DNA of 64,000 bases from Cubamyces lactineus (Eukaryota > Basidiomycota > Agaricomycetes > Polyporales > Polyporaceae): assembly GCA_022376465.1 (NCBI GenBank), contig JACDTU010000019.1:124001-188000 (forward strand), written 5' to 3'. The position numbers and the translations under genes are program-made. A model generated the notes under the pieces. The model did not search any database. It had not been told where the DNA came from and was given only the letters and a program-made list of their open reading frames with translations. The stretch's first letter is position 1. The number at the start of each line of letters is the position of its first letter. Positions 35,037 through 45,036 of the stretch are shown one piece after another.

Positions 35037-37093
35037 ATGTTCCTCAGGCTTCCAGCTGTTACTGCCCTCCTGGCGGCCCTGCCCGCTGCCACTGTCCTCG
35101 CCGGACAAGTCCCCGTTGTCAATGGCGTACTTGGTGGTGTAGAGGCCGTTCCGAAGGTCAAGGCAGCAACCGTCAGCCCCACTCCTGCCGCGACTACCCC
35201 AGGAAAACTGCGCGTCGTTGAGAACAGCGGCGTCTGCGAGACTACGCCCGGCGTGTACCAGGCTTCAGGCTATGGTGACCTGACGTCCGACGAGAGCGTA
35301 TGGTGAGCGAGCTGCGCTTGGGCTGCGCATGTCGTACTCATGCTGTTGTTCCCCATTAGGTTCTGGTTCTTTGAGGCGCGCAACAACCCTGACACTGCCC
35401 CATTATCCATCTGGCTCAATGGAGGAGTAAGCTCTCTGTAATTCGCAAATTGAGAGGACGCCTCATTGATTGCATGACTACAGCCGGGAAGCTCTAGCAT
35501 GATCGGTCTATTCCAGGAGCACGGCCCCTGCAGAATATCCAATGACAGCAAGAGCGTTAGCTTGAACCCGAACTCGTGGAACGAGGTTTCGAACATGTGC
35601 GCAGCAGCGTCCGAGTGCCACTTAGCGTCTCAAAGATCACTGATGTCGTTGGTTGATGCAGGCTGTACATTGACCAACCGGTCGGCGTGGGTTTCTCTCA
35701 TGGCTCTACTACGGTCGGCACTACGCTGGCGGCGGCAGAGGACACGTGGAAGTTCCTCCAGATCTTCTTCTCGGACTCCCGGTTCTCGAAGTACCAGCAG
35801 CGCGACTTTGCGCTTTGGACTGAATCGTGCGTATCATGATCGTAATCAGTGTGGTCTGAGTCGTGACTTTGCTGACGTTGTTCAACTTAGCTATGGCGGT
35901 CACTATGGACCTGACTTCGCCGCGTAAGTCTGGGTTTGAAGGCGTACTGTATGCTTGATGGTTGATCCCTCCTCTAGGTATTTCCTCCAACAGAACGCGG
36001 CTATAGCGAGTGGCTCTATCTCAGGCATTCCCATCAACCTCAAGGTGCTCGGTGTCGGTGACGGATTGACTGTACGCAGCTCTGTTGACCTATGTATGAC
36101 TGTCCACTGACTGTCCCATAGGATCCCTTGAACCAGTACCCTGGTTACATCAGCTACGCTGCGTCGAACCCGTGGGTTTTCTCTATTGGTTTTTGTATAA
36201 GCCTTGGCTAACAGCGTTTGTCCAAGGTACCACCCACTTGTGTCGTCGACCACCATCAATCGCGCCAACTCTAGCTGGTCCAGGTCTGGTGGATGCAAGG
36301 ACCAAGTACGTCTGTCGCGCACTTCCATACCACTTATTCATAGCTTAACGCATCAACACAGATCACCGAGTGCTACAACACAGGCAACGAGGGAACCTGC
36401 TCGGAGGCACAGAGCTTCTGCAACAATGACATCCTGTCGCCGCTCGCGGGCAACTATGACGTCTACTACGTCCTCGCCCGCAACCCCGACCCTTACCCCC
36501 CAGACTTGACGAACTACCTCAACAGCCAGTCACTCATGAAGAAGATTGGGGCTGAGACGGAGTGGCAGGAGACGAACGACCAGGTGTACGAGAACTTTGC
36601 GGAGACTGGGGACTGGATGCACAACTCGCGCCCGAACCTGGAGACTGTCATCAACGCGGGCGTCAGGACGATCGTTTATGACGGCGATGCGGTATGTTTC
36701 GTTGTGGTCGCTCTCGTTGGAATTTGTTGCTAAGCCGTGCGGCGGATAGGACTACATCCTCAACTTCCACGGCGTGGAGGCGATGGTTGACGCCCTGCAG
36801 ACCCAGTTCTCTGCCGAGTACGCTAAGCAGGAGTTCTCGAACTTCACCGTGCGCGGCCAGAACGCGGGCCTGTTCAAGAACGCTGGCACCTTCTCCTACG
36901 TTCGCATCTTCGGAGCGTGAGTCATCTTTCGTACCTTTGTCTGCTCCCGAGGATAAGGGCACATGCTGATGCTCCGATGATACACAGCGGTCACGAGGTT
37001 CCTGCGTACGAGTATGGCTCGCTGAGCAGGGGCGAGGCGGCGCTGCAGATGTTCAGTCAGATCATGAGCAACCAGTCGCTGCATGCGACGTAG
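35037..37093 (+). CDS. Secreted serine carboxypeptidase (peptidase family S10)
   Basis: Alpha/beta-hydrolase exopeptidase that removes C-terminal residues; the signal peptide points to the vacuole or the outside. Eleven exons give 489 aa: 35037-35302, 35360-35426, 35484-35596, 35662-35826, 35891-35923, 35978-36071, 36122-36171, 36227-36305, 36362-36691, 36750-36916, 36988-37093. The leader is [20 protein letters not shown]. Diagnostic blocks are FFEARNNPD...SIWLNGGPGSSS (oxyanion region), [13 protein letters not shown], the nucleophile motif ESYGGHYG (split by an intron inside the Ser codon), the Asp in VYDGDADYILN, and the His in [10 protein letters not shown]. All three catalytic residues are present. 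Several cysteines ([20 protein letters not shown]) fit S10 disulfides. A TATA box lies about 70 bases upstream. Confidence 0.96.
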
Positions 37094-37545
37094 GGCGTCT
37101 TCTTCAGCAGCAGTAGAATGTATGTATGTAGATCATGACGGGGAGCATGCGGCTCCGGAACGCTTGTAGGATTCATTGATGTTTCGTAACTTCTCGTAAG
37201 GTGTCAGGTGGAATGCGGAGATACGTCGTCGATCGACATGGATGACGAGGTACGGACTATATCGAAGAGAAGCTACGACAGCGTCCGGCCCTAGTGCTAC
37301 GAGAAGCCAATGTATCTGGTGATAGGATGAACGTCTAGCCTCGCGAGGTCCATCCGGTATCGCATATTGTCAGTATGGGAGCCTGAGGAGGCATTGTGTA
37401 ACTATAGGGGATCTCGAACTACTGCTCGTGGTCCAACTCATGACCACTACGAAGGGGACTCCCACATGAGCCACGTGGCCGACGTGCAGGCCCGTAACTA
37501 CAGTACGCGGTGTGCCGCAAGCAGGAAGCCTCGAACAAAGGGATG

Positions 37546-37620
37546 CCTCCGAAGAGGAAGGGTGGAAAAAATTGTGGTGCTGCGGCATTCACAAGGATAT
37601 GCGACGCAGGCCTGACCAAC
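37546..37620 (+). repeat. Diverged direct repeat, copy A
   Basis: Similar by eye to 38203-38277. Shared blocks in order are CCGAAG, GGAAAAAATTG, CTGC, TCAC, AGG, ATGCG and GCAGGCCTGACCAA. Identity is roughly two thirds to three quarters. Confidence 0.5.
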
Positions 37621-38202
37621 ACCTGGACGGAGTGGCAGGACTTGGCGTATGGGACGCCCACCAGTGGGTGTCGATGCCGTCTTCGGGGGTGGTGGGATCT
37701 ACGTTTGGAGGTCGTTAGTACGCTGCCACGTGGGCAAACCAACGCTTCGGACGTCGGGTGTATACACACCTTGTGCGTTGCTGTCGGAGGCGGGTATCGG
37801 CAAGGGACCAATGCAATCTGCGAGAGCGGCCGTTCTCCCGCAGACCGCACAAGCCCCCGTCTTCGCCGCCGTGCTTCGTCGTGCTTGGTGTGATGTCGCT
37901 GGTGCCGTTCCTGTGCTACAAGACCGGACATGGGAAGGGAAGGAGAGCACGCGCAATCAGTGTGCCCCAGATCCGCGATCCTACTCTATGAACGGTCCAA
38001 CAGCGCAACAGACAATTACGGATAGCGAGACGAGCTGAATGGAAGAGCGTGAGTTGAGCGCACTTTGAAGGCGAATTGCTGACAAACCTGGGAGGCTGTG
38101 CGGAGGTTGCGCCTTGGCGTCTCTGGTCGTTGGTTGCTGGAGGCATCAATCTGGTGGTGAGGGGGTGGGGGAAGACATCCAGTTCTTTGTCCCGAAGGAC
38201 GG

Positions 38203-38277
38203 CTCCCGAAGGAGAATGAGGAAAAAATTGAGCTCTGCAGCGATCACGAGGGATGCGCTATGCAGGCCTGACCAAAC
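38203..38277 (+). repeat. Diverged direct repeat, copy B
   Basis: Partner of 37546-37620 in the same orientation, about 655 bases downstream. The best-kept block is GCAGGCCTGACCAA near 38262-38275. Confidence 0.5.
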
Positions 38278-39378
38278 GAGCGTGTCCGCTGTGACAGGAC
38301 TTACAAGGGGGAGGGGTGTTGGAGCTGCGCGTTCCTGCTGTTGAACCATGGGATCTACGAGCGAGGCTAGGGGATAAGCGACGTACCGGTACTGTGGTTG
38401 GACAATACGCTGTGTTTGAGGATGTAGCAAGATGTGCCTGTGTCGGTCAGCGTAGAGGGGAGCGGGGAAAGGGGAACAGCAGAATCGTGGTCGATACTCT
38501 ACCATCGCCGGGGAGCCTGGGCTCACAGGGTGGATCAGTCCCTCCCCCAGCCTCGCCGCCGTCACTATCACATTCTACCAGGACTCTAACTATTCGTTGA
38601 GGACTGCATTCGTGCTCGTGCGAAGGTCTTCGGCGCCATGGTTGATCGAAGCTGGAGCTGTGCAGACAAGGGGAGGGTGTACTGATGGTAGAATGTTCAG
38701 CGAGCCAACGAGACGAGATTTGTGTGATCTTGGGAACCCGAGGGCCTGCTCTCACCGCCGCGATCACCAGGGTAGCGACCCCCTCCCGCGAACAGCTCGA
38801 ACAAACCGATCGGGCGCACCTGACTATCCTGCGTCTTCGTAGTTGGTGGCGTCGATCGACCTTCGGCGCGCGCGCAGCTCGATAAGTGTTGAGACCGAAG
38901 TCCTGGTGGGAGGTACCTATAGCTGAAAAGAAGAGGAGGTCAACCGTTCAAGGGGGGGGGGCACCAATCCACGAGACTATGTATGGGGTTTTAGGGGTAT
39001 CCTGATGTTTTTTCGCTTTTGTGTTTTTTTAGTTTTTGTGGGGTTTCGGGGTTTACGAGAGCCGCAAGCTAGAGAGTAGAGAAGAGATAGAGGAAGGGAG
39101 CAGTCGCATGGACAGAGCGACGCTGTCGCCGGAGCGCAGACGTCGCCCCGGACCTCAGCCGGAAGCTGTACGCGAGTTTCCCAGGAGAAACGGGTGCGAG
39201 GGACGTGCCCCTGCTCCACAGGATCCCCGGCCCTCACAGTGACTAGCGTCCCAGGTCCGCCTCCCTGGGATGACCACAGCGCAGAGCGCCGCGGCTAGCA
39301 GGACGCCGGCGTCGTCAGACTGCATCGTCTGGACGTAGGGGCTATTGTAGACATCACCACCAGGGCAACGCTGGCCAC

Positions 39379-40119
39379 CTAGTCAGAGACCGTCCGGTAC
39401 CGGATCTCGTCGTCCCACTGCGCCCCCTTGAGCGAAATCAGGTCCGGCCGCGTCGAGGTGAGCGACCGGTACTTGATCGCGAGGTCCTTTTGCGCCTCGC
39501 GCACGGGGATGAGCGCTGACTGATGATGAGTCAGGCCCTCCGCGAGCACAGAGGTGCCATCCTCCGCGGGGACGAGTTTGATCTCGAGCCCCGCAGAGTT
39601 GCCCGACTGGTCGTGGCCGCCGTCCTCCCCGGCGAAGGGGAGGTGCCAGAACTCGCGAGTGAGAATGCGCTCCTTGAGGGGCGCCTTCTGTGCGGGTGCG
39701 AGCTTCCCGACCTTGTAAGGGAGGTTCTCGGGGACATATGCGTGGATATGCTGGCAGTAGCGGGTGCCCTCCACCGGAGTGGAGGTCATGATGACCCTGC
39801 CGCGGTCCGCGCCGTAGGCGGGAGCGAAGCGCTCGACAGTGTCGGGCTGCGTGGGGGGAGGAACCATAGGGAACTGTTGAGGGGCGGAGATAAGGTTGGA
39901 TGCAGGGTGACGATGTCGCAAAAAACGACGTACCTTCTCGCCGCTGGACTTGGCCTTGGGGATGCGCAAGTGCCAGTCAGCGGAGCGCACCTGGCTCTTC
40001 TCCCAAACCCACGTCCGGGTAGTCTCGCGCGTCACAGGGTCGTACTGCAGCTTGAGAACGAAGTGAGGAGCATCGTGAACAACGGTAGGGTACCAGCCCT
40101 TAATACCGGGTTGAGGCAT
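39379..40119 (-). CDS. Conserved-looking protein of unknown function (226 aa)
   Basis: I do not recognise a family. The frame runs from the ATG at 40119 (MPQPGIKGWYPTVVHDAPHF) to 39379. An internal segment at 39874-39933 has a GTACGT donor, a CAACAG acceptor, 60 bases and no stop, so it is most likely an intron; removing it gives 226 aa. The protein has no signal peptide or membrane helix. It is rich in Trp, His and Pro, with TRTWVWEKSQVRSADWHLRI early and GTRYCQHIHAYVPENLPYKV in the middle. REFWHLPFAGEDGGHDQS follows, and the end reads GAQWDDEIRYRTVSD. Codon use is strongly GC3-biased, like the neighbouring genes, which supports real coding. The + strand carries a 244-codon shadow frame over the same bases. 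Confidence 0.65.
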   Translation of the reverse strand: MPQPGIKGWYPTVVHDAPHFVLKLQYDPVTRETTRTWVWEKSQVRSADWHLRIPKAKSSGEKVRRFLRHRHPASNLISAPQQFPMVPPPTQPDTVERFAPAYGADRGRVIMTSTPVEGTRYCQHIHAYVPENLPYKVGKLAPAQKAPLKERILTREFWHLPFAGEDGGHDQSGNSAGLEIKLVPAEDGTSVLAEGLTHHQSALIPVREAQKDLAIKYRSLTSTRPDLISLKGAQWDDEIRYRTVSD

Positions 40120-41224
40120 AGTGTAAAGGTGTGTGGGGGGTTATGGGTGGGATGCGTGTGCGTGGGGGTTGGGGGTAGGGGCAAAGCGGGAGGGGGGAGA
40201 CGAATCTTCAGAGCCAGGGTTATAAGGGACCACGGACGTCAGCCGCGAGGAGGCTGACAGCCATTCTCATTGGCCGGGATGCACGAGTGAGCAGGGCGTC
40301 GCGATGTAGGCCGGGAGCTTCGCTTGGGGATTTGCTGGTGGACTACTTCGCAACATTGATGGAAACTCTGTACCTTGAACATGTGCTGTGATTGTGAGCC
40401 CTGCATTTATGCGTGTTCTCAAGGGTCTTCAAGGCCTTGAAAACTCTGGTCATGCAGGGTAACCAATCAGCTAGCAGGACTGCACATCAAAGTAGTTGAG
40501 ATAAGTCGTCTAAAAGACACCTCTTCACATGCTTCAGATACTCCTGTGGTGCGAGAGCATAATCCATGGTGGATGAAGGTGAGGTAGGGAAATAGGCTGC
40601 AGGGTCTCATAGACCTCGGGCATTGAATCACTGGACCATCTGGGGATCGGGAAGGCGTTTGTGCGCGGATTGCATACGCAATTCATCATGATTGGTTGAA
40701 AGTCTTTTCTGGCGCGTAATGTAGGGTGCCAATTCCACCAATAGGCTCCACCTCTGACGGAGTGAGGACGACATCAGTATGCGATAGTGTTCAGAAGCAA
40801 GCTCAACCCGCTAGAGGACGTACCCAACGTTCCGAAGCTTCCCGCAGTATATGGCCAATGAGGTCTCTCAGACCTCTTGACACAGCCCTACCAGAGAGGA
40901 GTTTGTGATGGGGAGTCGAACCTGGATGGGTCTCTCGGACGTACTTACTCGCCACGCGATGATGCTAGCAGTGGCAGTGCTGCTCCCTGTTCTAGCGCTG
41001 GCATGTGGCTCCTCTGAGTCTGACTGACGCCGACTCCTTGCATCTCAAGTTACCGTTTCTACTCGTATCGTGCGCCGGTTTAGCACACCCATCGCCTAGA
41101 ATCCTCATCGCTGTACGGACGGTAGCACTGAGAGATGCCATAAAGACCCTCTTCATCTTGTCCAAGCCCAGTTCATCTTCCTAGCTCCCTGTCGCCGCTT
41201 ACGGTGATCACGGTCAAGCTCATC
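40120..41224. other. Intergenic region upstream of two divergent genes
   Basis: 1.1 kb between the unknown 226-aa gene and the antiporter. It contains a small perfect hairpin, GAGGTCT-CTC-AGACCTC, at 40860-40876. A GGTTCGACTCC string on the minus strand near 40914-40925 resembles a tRNA B box but has no pairing T stem or acceptor stem. No gene is supported. Confidence 0.45.
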
Positions 41225-43240
41225 ATGTCTCAAGCACTGTCCTATGAGGAACCGACCCTTGTGCTCCTCCTCATCTTTATTTCCTTTGCATATCTCCTCA
41301 ACGTTGCAAGATCCGTTACCGACTACCTGCTTTACGGTGGTGTCGTCGCTGAGATCGTCTTGGGAATAGTCTATGGATCTCCTCTCGCTGGTCTTGTCCC
41401 GATCGAATGGGAGACAACATTCACTGTGCTGGGCTACACCGGGCTTCTCCTGGTCATCTTTGAAGGTTTGTCTTGTACCACCCGCTGACTGTCTGTGACA
41501 GTGCTTAGACATTTTGTTTCGATAGGAGGACTGTCCTCAAACTTGCCGATGCTGCTCTCTAATCTTCCGTTGTCCACCATCTGCGCGCTGACAGGCATAG
41601 GCCTGCCCATTGCCTTCTCCATTTCCCTTCTCCATGGTGCATCTGGATATTCTCCCCTAGAGGCCTTTGCTGCAGGCGCCGCGCTTTCATCGACTAGTCT
41701 CGGAACCACGTTGGCGGTACTGAACAGCGTACGTTACGCTGCGCCTAACCACTTCATATCGCCATCAGCCACTCCAAATTCGAGCACTGCATCATCTCGG
41801 TCTTCCTCTGAAGCGCGAGACGAGGTTATGGCCACTGCTACTGAGCCAGAATCCCGTTCGCTCGGGCAATCACGTATCGGCACTATACTTATCAGCGCTG
41901 CAATCATCGACGACGTAGTCGGCCTAGTCATCGCTGCCGTGATACCTGCATTGGCTCTGGCAGAGTCAGCTACGTCTCGCACCGACAAAGGAGAGCTCGC
42001 TTGGACGATAATTCGACCGCTACTGTCGTCCTTGCTCATCGCCGTGGTCGCCCCTCTGGTGTCTCGTTTCATCTTAAGGCCTCTGTTCTGGTGTAAAGGC
42101 TTCGGGGAGCTGTGGTGCGCCCCTGCCCGTGCCGACAAACCCTGGGGCATGTATGCGTTCGCGAAGCCGGAGAATGGATGGGGCACCGAAGAACATGCTG
42201 ACGCTGTCAAAGTGTTCATCATGGTCGCCGTCCTTAATGCCATGGCTGCCATCACCAATTGTAAAGGCCGCAAATATTCTTCCGGCTAGTAATTGACTCT
42301 GTTATCTTTGGACAGATACCAACACAAGCGTCCTATACGGAGCATATGTTACTGGCCTCGTGCTGAGCTATATCTCCAAGCCGCCTTTGCCTATCACACA
42401 ACCTCCAAATGAGGCCAATTCCGCGCCGAGCCAGGCCGCATGTAATCGGCGTTCAAAAGATATCTCTTTTGAGGACACCTTTGGTCGAGTAATCGGCCCC
42501 GTTCAGAACTACATCCTACTGCCTCTTTTCTTCGCAAGCATCGGCTTCGCTATCGTGAGCACACCACTTCAACGTTGTGGTGCACATGTGCTGATTGCGT
42601 CCCTCAGCCCTTCTTAGACCTCTGGCGGCCTGTCATCATCTGGCGTGGCGTCCTGTACTCGGTATTCATGTGCCTAGCTAAGCTGGCGGTCGGATTGCCC
42701 ATCCTCCTTTACGGTCCGCTCGTGTCATACGTGCCATCCATGCTGGGCCAGATGAAGCGGAGCGTATCCTCGTCGGCCTACAAGGCGAAGTCGGCGATCC
42801 TCAGGCGTGTACATTGGCTCTCAGTCGCCAGGCCATCTGCAACTGCAAAATCAAAACCTGAAGATGCTACGACGCCTGACGGCACTGGTCTAAAGGAAGA
42901 ATCCGGACCAGCGGTCCAATCAGCCACTCGTACGTCGGGCGATAATACAGTCGCGGTGGAGTCACCCAGTGCCACGCCTCCCTCGCGTCAAGACGGCCTC
43001 GCGGACATCCATGCCGCGACGTTCATGGGTGTGGCGATGGTCGCGCGCGGAGAGATTGGTCTCCTGATTGCCCAACTTGCGCGCGGAGACCCGGGAAAGG
43101 GGCAGGCGGGACTGCTGGGCGAGGAGACGTTCCTCCTGTGCATCTGGGCGATCATGTTGTGTACGTTGGTCGGCCCGATGTGCTTGGGGTATATAGTTCG
43201 ACGGTGGGGAGGAAGGATTCATACGGGCAAGTGGGCATAA
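41225..43240 (+). CDS. CPA2-family monovalent cation:H+ antiporter
   Basis: Membrane antiporter exchanging Na+ or K+ for protons. Four exons (41225-41465, 41526-42260, 42316-42554, 42608-43240) give 615 aa. The start ATG gives MSQALSYEEPTLVLLLIFIS, running straight into the first helix. About a dozen hydrophobic segments follow, including LLYGGVVAEIVLGIVYG, GYTGLLLVIFEGGLSSNL and AAALSSTSLGTTLAVL-type helices. The ion-binding acidic pair lies in SAAIIDDVVGLVIAAVIPAL. Later helices read NYILLPLFFASIGFAI and MGVAMVARGEIGLLIAQLA. Two hydrophilic loops are fungal-style insertions: a Ser-rich one after the fifth helix (about 41760-41870) and a charged one before the last helices (about 42780-43000). 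Which ion it carries cannot be read from sequence. Confidence 0.93.
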
Positions 43241-43783
43241 AAGTTTGACGTGCATGAATGCTTGTATCACCGTTGAGATGAAGCGAAAGTCCTGAAGTCC
43301 GATACGATTTTGGATACCTTAGGGTCCGTATTTTCCCTTAACCGAGTACAATATCCTGTCCTAGCCGCATCGCAAGCGGTACCTCCATCGGTCCTGGCAC
43401 GCGTAATAGATCGCCAGGGCAATATCATACCAACCTCAGAATTTGGACCCGACGTCGCTCACCAGGGTAGCAGCTCTAGTGAGGTGTATAGACTGGATTA
43501 GTGGGGCGGACTGCTTGACTGCGTTACGCTCACAAATTGAAGCTTGAAACACATACTTGCCGGTATTGACTAGTATTGACTCTTCGCTTCGCGTTCGTAG
43601 ACGCAGTGGCGGTAGACGCCATGACGTCATAGCACGATAGCACTTCAGCACAAACTCCAAACGAAAACGTTTCAGACGTGCATCGATAGCAGCCCAGGTA
43701 CACCCGTCCTCGAGTCATCCGGCATACCCCCTTCATATATACCACATCCACTCTTCATTCGACCACAACAACACGCCCACCTC
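43241..43783. other. Intergenic region / phosphatase promoter
   Basis: 543 bases between antiporter and phosphatase genes. TATATA at 43736-43741, 43 bases before the next ATG, could be a TATA element. No gene seen. Confidence 0.4.
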
Positions 43784-44714
43784 ATGTCCAAGGCGGCCGA
43801 GAAACGCATCTACCTCACGAGGCACGCAGAGGCCGAACACAAGTACGTCTGAATCGTCACGGTCTACATTGTCCATGGACGCACCATGCTGACGTTGATT
43901 GCACACAGTGTCACAGAAGACTGGACAAGTAAGTCCGATCTCGATTCTCTACGTGGCCGAGCCGTACCTGTCTACAGGCTGTTCCGCAGAGACCTGACCG
44001 ATCACATCGTCCACAGTCCGCGATGCACCACTCACCGCGCGCGGCCGCGAACAAGCGGCCGCGTTAAACGAAGCGACAAAGGACACCGTCCAAGCTACAG
44101 CAGACCTCCTTGTTACGAGTGGCCTCAAGCGCACGCTCCAGACGACGATCCTCGGCTTCCCCGCGCTCCGGAAGAGGCTCGAGGCGGAGGGGAAACCTGT
44201 CGTCGTCCTTCCGCAGCTGCAGGAGGTTAATGATCTCCCGTGCGATACTGGCTCGGTGCGTCTCTCTCTCTCGCTCCTCGAATTCGTGATGAAGGTAGTT
44301 GAGAGTGCTAATGGCGTCGTGCTGTGATTACTCTAGGACCGCGAGGTGCTCGAAGCCGACCCCGAGTTCGCAGGGCTCGACCTCTCCTCGCTTACCCCGG
44401 ACTGGAATAGCAAGCAGGGCTTCTACGCCGCGACTGAGACTGCGATTCGCGCGCGGGCGCGCTGGATGCGCCGCTGGCTCCGCGCGCGCCCCGAGCAGCG
44501 TATCGTCGTGGTCTCGCACGGCGACTTCTTGAGGTACATTACCAAGGGCGAGAATAACCACGAGGCGTGGGCGAACGTCGAGATGCGCGAATACACGTTT
44601 GCAGTGGGCGAGGATGGGGATAAGGATGAGGAGGCATGGTTGGTGCCAGTGAAGAGCGTGGTGCAGGAGGGCGAGGACGAGCCGACGTCATCCGAGCAGG
44701 TCTCGGGCGCGTGA
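43784..44714 (+). CDS. Histidine phosphatase superfamily protein (phosphoglycerate mutase-like)
   Basis: Fungal member of the histidine phosphatase clan; the substrate is unknown. Four exons (43784-43842, 43909-43928, 44017-44255, 44337-44714) give 231 aa. The second exon is only 20 bases. The phosphate-accepting histidine is in IYLTRHAEAEHNVTEDW near the N-terminus, and the RH pair is intact. Next come DAPLTARGREQAAALNEATK (the usual LT.xG.xQA motif) and DLLVTSGLKRTLQTTILGF (second Arg). The acid/base region has VNDLPCDTGSDREVLE, and the second catalytic His lies in QRIVVVSHGDFLRYI. The C-terminal tail is acidic and Ser/Glu-rich (DEPTSSEQVSGA). It is probably cytosolic, since no signal is seen. 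It resembles yeast PMU1/YOR283W-type proteins in layout, but I do not assign one. Confidence 0.91.
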
Positions 44715-45036
44715 GAAGGTGCGTAGAGGAGGAAACGAAGAAGCAATCGTCATATTAGAGGATAAGATATAACGTACTAACGTAGACGGACAAATAAGTG
44801 ATGATATGCGTGCGTGCGGGCAACTTGCGCAATGCGGAGGGGAGAGAAGAGGAGAGGAGGGTATGTACAGAACGCGGACTATCAATGGATGCACCGGTGG
44901 TAGTCACAAAAGGTATAGGTGCCAGAGCAGTCCCCGGGCAATAAACTTAGCTCATCATCACTCACAGCAACTCGAAACCAGCAGTACTTGGGATTCCTTC
45001 GCACACGCCGCCCGCGCGCCGCGTGGTGCACGAGCC
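44715..45036. other. Intergenic region between convergent genes
   Basis: 322 bases between the stops of the histidine phosphatase and RIC8. Purine-rich on the + strand near 44830-44870. Nothing else seen. Confidence 0.45.

Larger units (their letters stand above)
37094..39378. other. Long gene-poor interval with worn direct repeat
   Basis: 2.3 kb without a supported gene. Two similar stretches, 37546-37620 and 38203-38277, are a diverged direct repeat. A run of ten G lies near 38954, and T-rich tracts lie near 39005-39035. Open frames up to 170 codons overlap on several strands and share no family motif. The interval may hold a decayed gene or transposon remnant, but I cannot show which. Confidence 0.45.

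Noticed and set aside
39523..40257. 244-codon open frame on the + strand
   Set aside because: Antisense to the 226-aa gene. The minus frame has a natural start, a good intron and aromatic-rich content; the + frame is Val/Arg/Gly-rich, as expected for a shadow.
40905..40985. tRNA candidate on the minus strand (GGTTCGACTCC B-box-like string)
   Set aside because: The T stem does not pair, and no matching 5' acceptor stem or anticodon arm lies at the right distance.
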